Below, one piece after another: positions 1-8,900 of a DNA stretch of 64,000 nt. The DNA comes from Lentisalinibacter salinarum (GTDB lineage Bacteria; Pseudomonadota; Gammaproteobacteria; Steroidobacterales; Woeseiaceae). The notes beneath the pieces were generated by a model. The model did not search any database and was not told where the DNA came from. It worked only from the letters and a program-made list of their open reading frames with translations. The stretch covers positions 248,001-312,000 of the forward strand of contig NZ_JAPDRH010000004.1 in the NCBI RefSeq assembly GCF_040706555.1, in the 5' to 3' direction. The position numbers were made by a program, and so were the translations under genes. Each line of letters begins with the position of its first letter. Position 1 is the first letter of the stretch.

Positions 1-3000
1 GACGTACGGGACGAAAGGCGACGGCACGCAGACCGGCTACTTCATCTACGACACCTGGGATCCTGCGGCGGGTCTGGACGGGGGGCACATGACCCTCGAG
101 AACATGACGCTGACGGACATTTTCTGCAGCTCCCAGATCATCCTGCCTCAGAGCGGCGATATCCTCATCGCCGGTGGCGACAATTGGACCGGTACGCGTA
201 CTACCAACACCGGGAACAACAACAGCAACATATTCGATTACGACGACAATACGCTGGCTCGTTCGATGAACATGCATCGCGCTCGCTGGTACTCGTCGGC
301 GACGGCGCTGCTGGACGGTGAGATCTACATCCAGGGCGGTACCGGAGGCGGGGACCTGCCCGAGGTCCGGGAGACGGACGGCGATTTCCGATTGCTGACC
401 GGCGCCTCGACTTCCGGCTATGCTGTGCTGTTTCCCCGGAACTTCCTGGCGCCGGACGGCCGCGTGTTCGGCTACGACACGAGCGGTAAAATGTATTTCG
501 TCGAGCCGGAAGGTACAGGCAGCTTGTCGCCCGTCGGGCAGTTCTCCTCATCGGCCGCAGGCTGGCAATCCGGCGCCGCGATGTTCGAGCCCGGAAGGAT
601 CGTGCAGATCGGCCCGGGCGGCACGGTCGTGATCGATATCACCGGACCGACGCCGCAGGTGACGTCGACGGAGCCGACGTCCTCGCCGCGGCGCTGGGTG
701 AGCGCCACCGTATTGCCGGACGGCAAGGTGCTGGCGACCGGCGGCAGCCGCGTCGACAATCAGCTCACCGATGTCAACAATTTTGCAGAGATCTGGGACC
801 CGCAGACTGGCAGCTGGCACATCGGGGCCGAGGGCGCCCTTGCTCGCCTGTACCATTCTTCCGCGGTGCTGTTGCCCGATGCCAGCGTGCTGGTAGCAGG
901 TGGCGGTGCACCGGGGCCACTGAACAATACGAACGCAGAAATCTACTATCCGCCGTATCTATTCGATGCATCGGGGGAGTTCGCGAGCCGCCCGGAGATC
1001 GTGTCGGCGCCCAGTGTCGCCAATGTCGGCGATGCGCTGAGTGTGCAGGTGAACGGCAATGTCAGCCGCGTCACGCTCGTGAAGACCGGCTCCGTCACGC
1101 ACAGCGTGAATATGGACCAGCGCTTCCTGGAGCTTGCGTTCACGTCGGCCGCGAATTTGCTGGACATCCAGTTACCGACGCGCACCAGCGACACGCCACC
1201 GGGCTACTATCTGATGTTCATCATCGACAGCGCCGGAGTGCCCTCTGTCGCCAGCATGCTGCGTATCAATATCGATCCGACACCGGATACTGCGGTCGAC
1301 TATACGCCGACGATCGGCGGAGGCGGTGGGTCGCCGTTCCAGCTCGCCTGCCCGGCAGATGAGACCGTCGTGGGTATTCATGGTGTCTATGAGACTTACG
1401 TCAACCAGGTGGGTCCGCAGTGCGTAAAGGTGGACCAGCTGGGCCGCTGGATCCGTGATCCTGCCGATGGCGCGCTCACCGGCACGACGACCAGTGGGAC
1501 GGCTTTCGCGAAGACTTGCCCGCGGGATTATGCAGTAAGCGGCTTCCGGGGGCGCTCCGGCCAGTACGTGGATCAACTGGAACTCGAATGCCGTGCCTTG
1601 ACTGCGGACGGTACCCTGACGGGTGATCCGCATTATCTCGGCGGTGATGGTGGTGGCGGCGGCACCGCGCAGCCTGCCCAGAGCTGCGGCACAGGCAACC
1701 CCGTCTTTGCCTTGTACGGGCGTTCGGGAGGCTGGCTGGACAGCTTCGGTGTGGAGTGCCGGCCGGCGACGATCACCGAGATCAGTATCAACTCCTCGCC
1801 GGTGATCGTGAATCCCGGGGATCAGTCGGGATTCGTCGGGTCCGCCGTCGATCTGCAACTCAATGCAACCGACGGCGACGATGACGTGCTGACCTTCGAT
1901 GCCGCGGGACTACCGCCCGGGCTGACGATCGGGTCTGCCACCGGCAGGATCACCGGACTGCCCGACACAGTCGGCGTCTATGATGTCTCAGTGTCGGTGA
2001 CTGATGGTAGCGATTCCGATTCAGTGGATTTCACCTGGGAGATCGGCGCGGCTGCTCCGCTGACGGTAGAGGAGATGCCGGCTCAGGATCCGGTCGTCGT
2101 AGATACCGAAGTCGCCTATACGGCGGTAGCCGCCGGGGGCACGGATGTCGTCTACAAGTGGAACTTCGGCGACGATACCCCCGAGACCGATTATCAATCC
2201 TCGCCTTCGATCTCGCATACATACTCTGAACCCGGCGTGTTCTACGTCACACTGACGGTCAACGACGCTTCCGGGTCGCCAGTTGTCCAGACGTTCGTGC
2301 AGGCTGTCCATCGGCCGGTAACCGCCGAAAGACCCACCCATTCCTCGAGGATCGTCTACGAGGAGAGCGGCGCGGGCAATCCAAGGGTCTGGATCGCCAA
2401 TCCGGATAACGACACTGTCACCGTGCTCGATGCGACGACGCACGCAAAACAGACAGAGATCGCAGTCGGCGACGGACCTAGGACGCTGGGTATCGCTGCC
2501 GACGGGAGAGTCTGGGTGGTCAACCGCGACTCGGCCAGCATCAGCGTCATCGATCCTGCGGCTCTGGTGGTCATGCAGACTCTGCCGCTGCCACCGGCCT
2601 CAGCCCCTTACGGCATTGCGTTCTCGCCTGCGGCGAACGAAGCGTGGGTCGCGCTGGAGGCCGTCGGACGCCTGCTGAAGCTTGACGGCACGACGGGGGA
2701 TCCGCTTGCGGATGTCGCGGTAGGCACCCACGTCCGTCACGTCTCCGTCGACCATGACGGAAGTATCGTCTACGTCTCGCGCTTCCGGACACCGCCGCAA
2801 CCGGACGAGCACACGGCGTCACCCAGGACCGAGGAGGGCGGCGTACCCCGCGGCGGCGAGGTGCTCGTCGTCGACGCGGCCTCGGCGACACTTCAGGGGA
2901 CGATCACGTTGGCTCACAGCCAGGTGGCCGACGCCGAGAACCAGGGACGGGGTGTACCGAACTACCTGGGCGCGGTCACGATCTCACCGGACGGACTCGT

Positions 3001-6000
3001 TGCGACAGTACCGTCCAAGCTGGACAACATCGAGCGCGGTGTCCTCCGTGACGGGCTGAATCTGAATTTCCAGAACACCGTGCGTGCCGTTACCTCTCGC
3101 ATCGATCCTGTGGCGAACAGTGAGGACTTCACCGGGCGCATCGATCATGACAATGCGAGTATGGTCAGCGCGACGGCTTACGATCCACTCGGAATTTACG
3201 AATTCGCTGCCCTGGAGACGAGCCGGGAAGTGGCGGTAATCGACGCCCATGGCGGCTTCGAGATCTTCCGCATCGCGACGGGCATAGCGCCGCAGGGCCT
3301 GCTGATCTCACCCGACGGCAATAAGCTGTTCGTGAGCAATTTCATGGATCGAAGCGTGACCGTATACGACCTGACAGCGCTAATGGCCACGGGGGACTGG
3401 ACGGCGCCATTGCTCGATACGGTCGGGACCGTATCGAGCGAGAAGCTCGCGCCGCAGGTCCTGCGCGGGAAGCAGCTCTTCTATGATGCGGCCGATGATC
3501 GCCTCGCTCGAGACAACTACATGAGCTGTGCGAGTTGCCACAACGATGGTGGCAGTGATGGAAGAGTCTGGGATCTGACCGGCATGGGCGAGGGTCTGCG
3601 GAATACCATCAATCTCCGCGGCCCGGCGGCAAGGCATGGCCGACTGCATTGGTCGCAGAACTTCGACGAGGTACAGGACTTCGAGGGGCAGATCCGGCTG
3701 CTGGCCGGTGGTACCGGTTTGATGAGCGATGCGGACTTCAATGCCGGCACCCGGAGCGACCCGCTAGGCGATTCCAAACAAGGCATCAGCGCCGATCTCG
3801 ATGCGCTGGCGGCCTATATAGTGTCACTGGATCGCTTCGACGAGAGTCCTTACCGGGATGCAGACGGTACGCTGACGGACGACGGCGAGGCCGGGCGCGA
3901 GATTTTCCGACGAGAGAACTGCGCCGACTGTCACACTGGCGATAACTTCTCTGACAGCGACATGGATGCCCTGCACGACATCGGCACTATCAAGGCCTCG
4001 AGCGGGCAGCGGCTGTACAGCGAATTGACCGGCATCGACACGCCGACGCTGCGCGGACTCTGGTCCACGGCGCCTTATCTGCATGACGGATCCGCCGCGA
4101 CGCTCGCAGAGGCTGTGGCGGCCCATGGTGGTGTTTCGCTGGGAGCGGCGGAGATGCAGCAGCTCGTCGCGTACCTGGTGCAGATCGACGCCGGCGAAAG
4201 CACTGCGCCGGTACCCGGTCCCCTGGCCGAGTTAATCGTGGATAACGAAGATGCGAATACGTCCAGTTCGGGTCGATGGAAGTCGTCGACGGGACTCAGT
4301 CCGTGGGCGGGTGACTCGGTCTATTCCGACAACAACGGATTGTTCTCCTGGTATCCACAGGTTAGTGAGTCAGGGATTTACGAGGTCTATGCCTGGTGGA
4401 CATATCACGTGAATCGTGCCTCATCCGTGCCTTATCGCATCGAGCATGACGGTGGCGTTGCTACAGTGATCGTTGACCAAAACGATGACCTTCTGGGTGG
4501 ACAGTGGGTCCTCCTCGGTACATACAGCATATCGGCGGGAGTGAACGGCACTGTCACTGTCTCGAGCGAAAACGGTCAGGCCAGCGCCGATGCAGTGAAG
4601 CTGGTACTGATCGAGTCTAGACCGCCCGACAACACGCCGCCGACGGATCCGACCGGTCTGGCAGCGACGGCGATTAGCGATACGCAGATCGATCTGTCAT
4701 GGGATCCCTCGACGGATGATTCATCGATCGTCAGTTATGAAATCTACCAGGATGGCGACTACGCGCAGCCTGTTGCAACGATCGCGAATGAGACGAGCTT
4801 CTCCGCAACCGGGCTGACAGCGAATACCACCTATGTCTTCGAGGTCCGCGCGATCGACCTGTCGGGCAATGTTTCCGGTCTCTCCGCTGCGGTCACCGCT
4901 ACGACGGAAGAGGCGGCAACAGAAGTCATCGTCGACAACTCCGATGGGAGTACTTGGAGTTCGGGCACGTGGGCGTCCTCGAGCGGGGCGGACCCCTGGG
5001 CGGGCGGTTCGGTGTATTCGAACGCCAGCGGCGTCTTCAATTGGGAGCCGGAGCTCGGCACCTCGGGCATCTACGAGGTCTACGCGTGGTGGACCTATCA
5101 TCAGAACCGCTCCTCTAATGTACCGTATCGAATCGAGCACGACGCTGGCATCGATACGGTCGTGGTCGCCCAGAATGATCAGGCGCTCGGCGGGCAATGG
5201 GTATTGCTGGGGACCTATGGCCTCACAGCCGGCGTCAACGGGACCGTGAGCGTCTCGAGTGAGAACGGCCAGGCCAGCGCTGATGCTGTCAGGTTGGTTC
5301 TACTCGAGAGCGGACCGCCGGATACGACACCGCCGACGGATCCGAGCGGCCTGACGGCGACGGCCATAAGCGACACACAGATCGATCTGGCCTGGACTGC
5401 ATCGACGGATGATTCGCTCACGGGTGTGATTTATCGAATCTACCAGGACGGTGACCTCGGGGCTCCGATCGCAGCCGTGACCGAAGAGACATCCTTCGCC
5501 GTGACCGGGCTGACAGCCAGTACCGGCTATACGTTCGAGGTCCGGGCGTCGGATATTTCCGGCAATTCCTCCGGGCTGTCGAATGCGGCTACCGCCACCA
5601 CCGCCGAGGCGCCGACGGAATTAATCGTCGACAATGAGGATGCGAATACATCGAGTTCGGGTACGTGGAAAGGTTCGAGTGGCGTCGATCCATGGTCAGG
5701 CGGTTCGGTCTATTCCGACCGCGACGGACTGTTTACCTGGCTCCCGCAGCTTGGCGCGTCAGGTACCTACGAAGTCTATGTGTGGTGGACTTATCATCAG
5801 AACCGCTCGTCCTCCGTGCCGTATCGGATCGAGCACGACGGTGGCGTTGCCACGGTAGTTGTCGATCAGAATGACCAGTCGCTAGGCGGCCAGTGGATTC
5901 TGATCGGGACGTATACTTTCACGGCTGGAGCCAACGGCGCGGTCAGCGTCTCCAGCGAGAACGGTCAGGCCAGCGCCGATGCGGTCAAGCTGGTACGGAT

Positions 6001-6007
6001 CGATTGA
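1..6007 (+). CDS. Large secreted galactose-oxidase-like / beta-propeller / diheme cytochrome / golvesin-domain protein, 5' end outside window
   Basis: The reading frame is open from base 2, so the start lies upstream. Order of parts: galactose/glyoxal-oxidase Kelch propeller (2-950); oxidase C-terminal domain (955-1275); cysteine-containing Gly-rich segment (1310-1785); putative-Ig domain (1790-2055); PKD domain (2056-2330); YVTN-type beta-propeller (2340-3400); cytochrome-c-peroxidase-like part with CASCH (3527-3541) and CADCH (3920-3934); then three golvesin-like domains (about 4230-4615, 4920-5310, 5615-6004) separated by two fibronectin-III domains. The residues expected for the radical copper site are present: Cys at 125-127, Tyr at 290-292, Tyr-His at 851-856, and His at 1100-1102 in THSVNMDQR. 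The copper oxidase is therefore probably competent, with two hemes as possible electron acceptors. It probably acts outside the cytoplasm. The substrate is unknown. An SCO-type gene follows directly. Confidence 0.88.
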   Translation, partial: TYGTKGDGTQTGYFIYDTWDPAAGLDGGHMTLENMTLTDIFCSSQIILPQSGDILIAGGDNWTGTRTTNTGNNNSNIFDYDDNTLARSMNMHRARWYSSATALLDGEIYIQGGTGGGDLPEVRETDGDFRLLTGASTSGYAVLFPRNFLAPDGRVFGYDTSGKMYFVEPEGTGSLSPVGQFSSSAAGWQSGAAMFEPGRIVQIGPGGTVVIDITGPTPQVTSTEPTSSPRRWVSATVLPDGKVLATGGSRVDNQLTDVNNFAEIWDPQTGSWHIGAEGALARLYHSSAVLLPDASVLVAGGGAPGPLNNTNAEIYYPPYLFDASGEFASRPEIVSAPSVANVGDALSVQVNGNVSRVTLVKTGSVTHSVNMDQRFLELAFTSAANLLDIQLPTRTSDTPPGYYLMFIIDSAGVPSVASMLRINIDPTPDTAVDYTPTIGGGGGSPFQLACPADETVVGIHGVYETYVNQVGPQCVKVDQLGRWIRDPADGALTGTTTSGTAFAKTCPRDYAVSGFRGRSGQYVDQLELECRALTADGTLTGDPHYLGGDGGGGGTAQPAQSCGTGNPVFALYGRSGGWLDSFGVECRPATITEISINSSPVIVNPGDQSGFVGSAVDLQLNATDGDDDVLTFDAAGLPPGLTIGSATGRITGLPDTVGVYDVSVSVTDGSDSDSVDFTWEIGAAAPLTVEEMPAQDPVVVDTEVAYTAVAAGGTDVVYKWNFGDDTPETDYQSSPSISHTYSEPGVFYVTLTVNDASGSPVVQTFVQAVHRPVTAERPTHSSRIVYEESGAGNPRVWIANPDNDTVTVLDATTHAKQTEIAVGDGPRTLGIAADGRVWVVNRDSASISVIDPAALVVMQTLPLPPASAPYGIAFSPAANEAWVALEAVGRLLKLDGTTGDPLADVAVGTHVRHVSVDHDGSIVYVSRFRTPPQPDEHTASPRTEEGGVPRGGEVLVVDAASATLQGTITLAHSQVADAENQGRGVPNYLGAVTISPDGLVATVPSKLDNIERGVLRDGLNLNFQNTVRAVTSRIDPVANSEDFTGRIDHDNASMVSATAYDPLGIYEFAALETSREVAVIDAHGGFEIFRIATGIAPQGLLISPDGNKLFVSNFMDRSVTVYDLTALMATGDWTAPLLDTVGTVSSEKLAPQVLRGKQLFYDAADDRLARDNYMSCASCHNDGGSDGRVWDLTGMGEGLRNTINLRGPAARHGRLHWSQNFDEVQDFEGQIRLLAGGTGLMSDADFNAGTRSDPLGDSKQGISADLDALAAYIVSLDRFDESPYRDADGTLTDDGEAGREIFRRENCADCHTGDNFSDSDMDALHDIGTIKASSGQRLYSELTGIDTPTLRGLWSTAPYLHDGSAATLAEAVAAHGGVSLGAAEMQQLVAYLVQIDAGESTAPVPGPLAELIVDNEDANTSSSGRWKSSTGLSPWAGDSVYSDNNGLFSWYPQVSESGIYEVYAWWTYHVNRASSVPYRIEHDGGVATVIVDQNDDLLGGQWVLLGTYSISAGVNGTVTVSSENGQASADAVKLVLIESRPPDNTPPTDPTGLAATAISDTQIDLSWDPSTDDSSIVSYEIYQDGDYAQPVATIANETSFSATGLTANTTYVFEVRAIDLSGNVSGLSAAVTATTEEAATEVIVDNSDGSTWSSGTWASSSGADPWAGGSVYSNASGVFNWEPELGTSGIYEVYAWWTYHQNRSSNVPYRIEHDAGIDTVVVAQNDQALGGQWVLLGTYGLTAGVNGTVSVSSENGQASADAVRLVLLESGPPDTTPPTDPSGLTATAISDTQIDLAWTASTDDSLTGVIYRIYQDGDLGAPIAAVTEETSFAVTGLTASTGYTFEVRASDISGNSSGLSNAATATTAEAPTELIVDNEDANTSSSGTWKGSSGVDPWSGGSVYSDRDGLFTWLPQLGASGTYEVYVWWTYHQNRSSSVPYRIEHDGGVATVVVDQNDQSLGGQWILIGTYTFTAGANGAVSVSSENGQASADAVKLVRID

Positions 6008-6036
6008 CGCGCGGGATGTTGGAGACAGGAGGCCAT

Positions 6037-6654
6037 GTGCAGAACGTAGTGTGTGGATTTTCGGCGCTCCTGACAGGCGGCATATTCCTGGTGATGTCTG
6101 CCAGCCTGTTGGCAGACGGCTCACTGCCTGAATTTGACCGCGTTCGAGTCTTGGAATCGGCACCGCAAATCGGTGAAGCGGAACTCACCGATCAGGATGG
6201 AGAGTCGGTGCGGCTGAGTGATCTCCGCGGCAAGCTGGCTCTGGTATTTTTCGGCTTTACGAATTGCCGCAACGTCTGTCCGATGGCGATGGAGAAGCTG
6301 CGCCGCCTTGAGCGGTCTGGGCAGCTCGTTCCCGAGGATGTCGCATACATCCTCATTAGCGTCGACGGCGAACGTGACACACCGGAGGTCATGAAGGAGT
6401 TCCTCTCGACCTATTCGCCGCGGTTCATCGGTCTGACCGGTAAGCCCGAGTATGTCCGCGGGATAGCGAAGGAGTTTTCGGCAGCCTTCTTCAAGGGCCA
6501 TAAGGATAAGAGTGGAGACTACCAGGTCATGCACTCACCGCAGATATTCCTGGTGGATCCGGATGGCCGTCTGCGGGCAGAACTCCATGATGCGTCGATC
6601 GAGGCGATGGTCGAAACGAGCCTGGCGGTCCTGAACGAGGACCGTGGCCCATAA
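6037..6654 (+). CDS. SCO1/SenC family copper chaperone
   Basis: The 205-residue product has an N-terminal hydrophobic signal/anchor (about residues 1-25) and a thioredoxin-like SCO fold. The copper-binding set is complete: Cys77-x3-Cys81 in NCRNVCP and His166 in VMHSPQIF. SCO proteins bind copper in the periplasm and hand it to cuproenzymes, usually CuA of cytochrome oxidase, or act as thiol reductants. I chose GTG 6037 because AGGAGG sits at 6027-6032 and the resulting N-terminus is a clean signal sequence; ATG 6016 in the same frame has no Shine-Dalgarno. The gene begins 29 bases after the radical-copper-oxidase gene, so co-transcription and copper delivery to that enzyme are plausible. No cytochrome oxidase gene is in view. 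Confidence 0.9.
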   Translation: MQNVVCGFSALLTGGIFLVMSASLLADGSLPEFDRVRVLESAPQIGEAELTDQDGESVRLSDLRGKLALVFFGFTNCRNVCPMAMEKLRRLERSGQLVPEDVAYILISVDGERDTPEVMKEFLSTYSPRFIGLTGKPEYVRGIAKEFSAAFFKGHKDKSGDYQVMHSPQIFLVDPDGRLRAELHDASIEAMVETSLAVLNEDRGP

Positions 6655-6897
6655 GGAATAGTCACTTGCGTCATCGAGAACCTCGGCTTTCGCGTTACGG
6701 GGCCCACTGTTCTCCTCCGCCGAGCGCGAGATTGACGAACTGCTCGAATTGGATCGCGGTACGACTACAAAAAGGCGCATTCGGGCATGCGTCTGTAAGG
6801 AAGAGCGACTCAATTTCCTGGTCAACTTCGCAACGCCATGGCTCAGTATGACAATAGCAAAGAGTTGATCGGAGCAATCTGACAATACGTCTACGAT
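6655..6897. other. Intergenic region, no recognised gene
   Basis: This 243-base gap separates the SCO gene from the acyltransferase gene. Several short frames are open but none resembles a known family or has a convincing ribosome binding site. I see no clear hairpin terminator and no sigma-54 motif. Confidence 0.4.
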
Positions 6898-8076
6898 ATG
6901 GGAACCGCGGAGAATAGTAAGACGTCGAGCAAGCTCTCTTCGTGGCTCGCACTTTTTGTGTCGCGAGAATGGGAAGGCCGCGACCCCGTAATAGACCAAT
7001 TTCGTGGTCTTGCGATAATCGCCATGATCATGGTGAATCACCGCCCTCCGACCGACAGTGTGTTCTCTCCATTCTTGCATGCTGAGTGGACCGGTTGGAC
7101 CCTTGCCGACACCGTGTTCCCAATGTTCCTGTTCATAGTCGGGCTGTCAATTTCATATTTTCATCGGCCCCAGCCAAAGCACGATGAAGTGTACCTGTAC
7201 GCGAGAATTGTCAGACGCTCGGCACTCCTGATCGTAATCGGCATCTTGCTGGCTAACTTTCCTTATTACGAACTTGAGAAGCTCCAGATTCATGGCACGC
7301 TTCAGCGAATAGGCATTTGCTATCTCGCTGTAGCTTTGATCAACAGGTTTGCAGGACTGCGTACCCACGTAGCGATCATCATAGTTGTACTCGCTACCTA
7401 CCATTGGCTGCTAGTTAGGTTCCATGTGCCCGATTTCGGCCCCGGCGTGCTGACGCCGGAGGGAAATGTGTCGACATATCTCGACAGTCTCATTCTGGGT
7501 GACTACGCGCAGCACTTCCAGAGAGGTGGCCCGGTGACACAAGGGCTACTGCCTACCGCGTCTGCAATCGCAAGTACACTAGCAGGTCTCGTCGCAGGTT
7601 ATTGGTTAAAGCATCAGACGACGATTACTAGTCAGGCGTTAGGCTTGTTTGCAGTCGGCTTTCTGTTTCTTTGTGGCGGTGCGTTATGGTCTTTGTTGGT
7701 CCCGATCAGCAAACCGCTTTGGACGCCTTCGTACGTGGTGTTGATGGTCGGTGTCGCCGCACAGGTTCTCGCCTTCCTATACTGGGTCCATCAACACGAT
7801 CTTGCTGGGATCCTACAGCGCTTTTTTCAGATCGCCGGTGCAAATGCGATAACGTTTTTTGTGCTAGCCCAGATATTTCAACGTGTTCTCGTATATGGAC
7901 GCATCCCACTCGCTGATGGCTCGACACCGCGCCTTCGCTATCTTATTTACGAGCATGCTTTTCAATCATGGTTGCCAGGCAAGATTGCCGCTTTAGCCTA
8001 CACGCTATGCTTCTTGGCAATTTGCTACGCGGTCATTTTCGAGATGTACAGAAAAAGAGTGTTCATAAAGCTTTGA
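6898..8076 (+). CDS. HGSNAT/DUF5009-type membrane acyltransferase
   Basis: The 392-residue protein has about ten hydrophobic segments and the hallmark N-terminal motifs of the heparan-alpha-glucosaminide N-acetyltransferase-like family: DQFRGLAIIAMIMVNH (residues 35-50) and ADTVFPMFLFIVGLSI (residues 66-81). Family members move acyl groups, usually acetyl, across the inner membrane onto sugars, so a role in glycan or exopolysaccharide decoration is likely but the acceptor is unknown. The start is ATG 6898, with no strong Shine-Dalgarno. The gene is visibly AT-richer than its neighbours (frequent ATA, AGA and TTA-type codons), consistent with horizontal acquisition. It is followed by a long non-coding stretch. 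Confidence 0.82.
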   Translation: MGTAENSKTSSKLSSWLALFVSREWEGRDPVIDQFRGLAIIAMIMVNHRPPTDSVFSPFLHAEWTGWTLADTVFPMFLFIVGLSISYFHRPQPKHDEVYLYARIVRRSALLIVIGILLANFPYYELEKLQIHGTLQRIGICYLAVALINRFAGLRTHVAIIIVVLATYHWLLVRFHVPDFGPGVLTPEGNVSTYLDSLILGDYAQHFQRGGPVTQGLLPTASAIASTLAGLVAGYWLKHQTTITSQALGLFAVGFLFLCGGALWSLLVPISKPLWTPSYVVLMVGVAAQVLAFLYWVHQHDLAGILQRFFQIAGANAITFFVLAQIFQRVLVYGRIPLADGSTPRLRYLIYEHAFQSWLPGKIAALAYTLCFLAICYAVIFEMYRKRVFIKL

Positions 8077-8368
8077 GTCCGGGTATTCAATAGGAATCTT
8101 GCCGGCTGCGTTCACCTACCCTGGATTCCGTGAACGCGTCGGCATGTTTTGAACATAGTTCCGCGTGGGCATGTCCCCCGAAAATGGGAAGTTGAGATTT
8201 TGACGTAGTTGTATCCGGGGAATTGGAGCCTAGCGTGATGTGGCAATTCATTGGGTTCTGACTGCTGCAGGGTTTCGCAACGAGGCGGAAGCGCCGTTTT
8301 GACGGGTGGATCTTCAACGGCAGTATTTTCGTGCTTTTGGACGACGACGCCACGGTCGACGAGATTGA
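8077..8368. other. Intergenic region upstream of the cytochrome remnant
   Basis: No intact gene is visible. One frame (ATG near 8238) is interrupted by a stop within ten codons and then stays open into 8331-8400, which fits decayed coding sequence. Nothing else is recognised. Confidence 0.35.
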
Positions 8369-8641
8369 TGTGCTGACCGCCCGCCCGGCCGATGCGCCGA
8401 CCAGTCTGCCGCGATTGGCGGATCCGGCAGGTACGTCAGCATCGCTGGAGGACCGGGCGAGGATTATCTCCACACGAATTGCGCCAATTGTGATCAGCCG
8501 AACGGGCCGGCGCCTTCGAATATCGATCTGCGCTACTTCGCGCCCCTATCGCAGACCAATACGCGTGACGAGGTGCCACAGGATGCCCCGCTGGCGAGTC
8601 GCATTGTCGACAGCGAGGGGATCGCTGTTTTGACCGAATGA
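8369..8641 (+). pseudogene. Decayed C-terminal fragment of a c-type cytochrome-like oxidoreductase
   Basis: The frame ending in TGA at 8639-8641 is open only back to an in-frame TGA at 8366-8368 and holds no start codon. It reads through GGPGEDYLHTNCANCDQPNG and NIDLRY. This resembles the heme-attachment end (YLHxNCxxCHxPNG...xxDLRY) of cytochrome-containing proteins found with sorbosone/glucose-dehydrogenase-like domains. Here the heme motif at 8480-8494 reads CANCD, so the axial histidine is lost. Bases 8331-8400 are open in another frame (DATVDEIDVLTARP), which may be frameshifted upstream coding sequence. I read the stretch as a relic, not a gene; the family link is by eye. Confidence 0.55.
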
Positions 8642-8801
8642 GTCAATAACCTCTCGGCTTGCCCGTAGGCGCTGACGTTATCGGCGGCCCGATGTCTTGC
8701 GTGCGTAGCCAGGCGAGAGAGCGTCGAGAACTTTTACACATCGACTATCTGGGCTATTCGGTCCCAAAAAAAATAGTTAGAAAATCATGCAGTTAGAGAA
8801 A

Positions 8802-8817
8802 TGGCACGGAGTTTGCT
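8802..8817 (+). promoter_or_regulatory. Sigma-54 (-24/-12) promoter
   Basis: TGGCACGGAGTTTGCT matches the RpoN consensus: the GG and GC dinucleotides and the seven-base gap between TGGC (8802-8805) and TTGC (8813-8816) are exact. It lies about 85 bases ahead of the PEP-CTERM start at 8901. PrsR, encoded at 42.7 kb, is a candidate activator. Confidence 0.85.
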
Positions 8818-8900
8818 TTATCCAGACTGAAGATAGTTGGCCCTGACCTCCGGATTTGAATGTAAACGGGGCGCAGGTAGAAGGAAACGGAGAGATAACG

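Noticed and set aside
6666..6952. Short overlapping frames between the SCO and acyltransferase genes, one with an NLALGG motif recalling glycoside hydrolase 16
   Set aside because: The likeness is a few residues only, and the frame runs antisense into the acyltransferase start without a plausible start site.
8331..8633. Intact 100-codon gene in the other frame of the cytochrome remnant
   Set aside because: The translation after about codon 25 is Arg-rich and featureless, while the overlapping frame shows the cytochrome-like sequence; it is better explained as frameshifted remnant.
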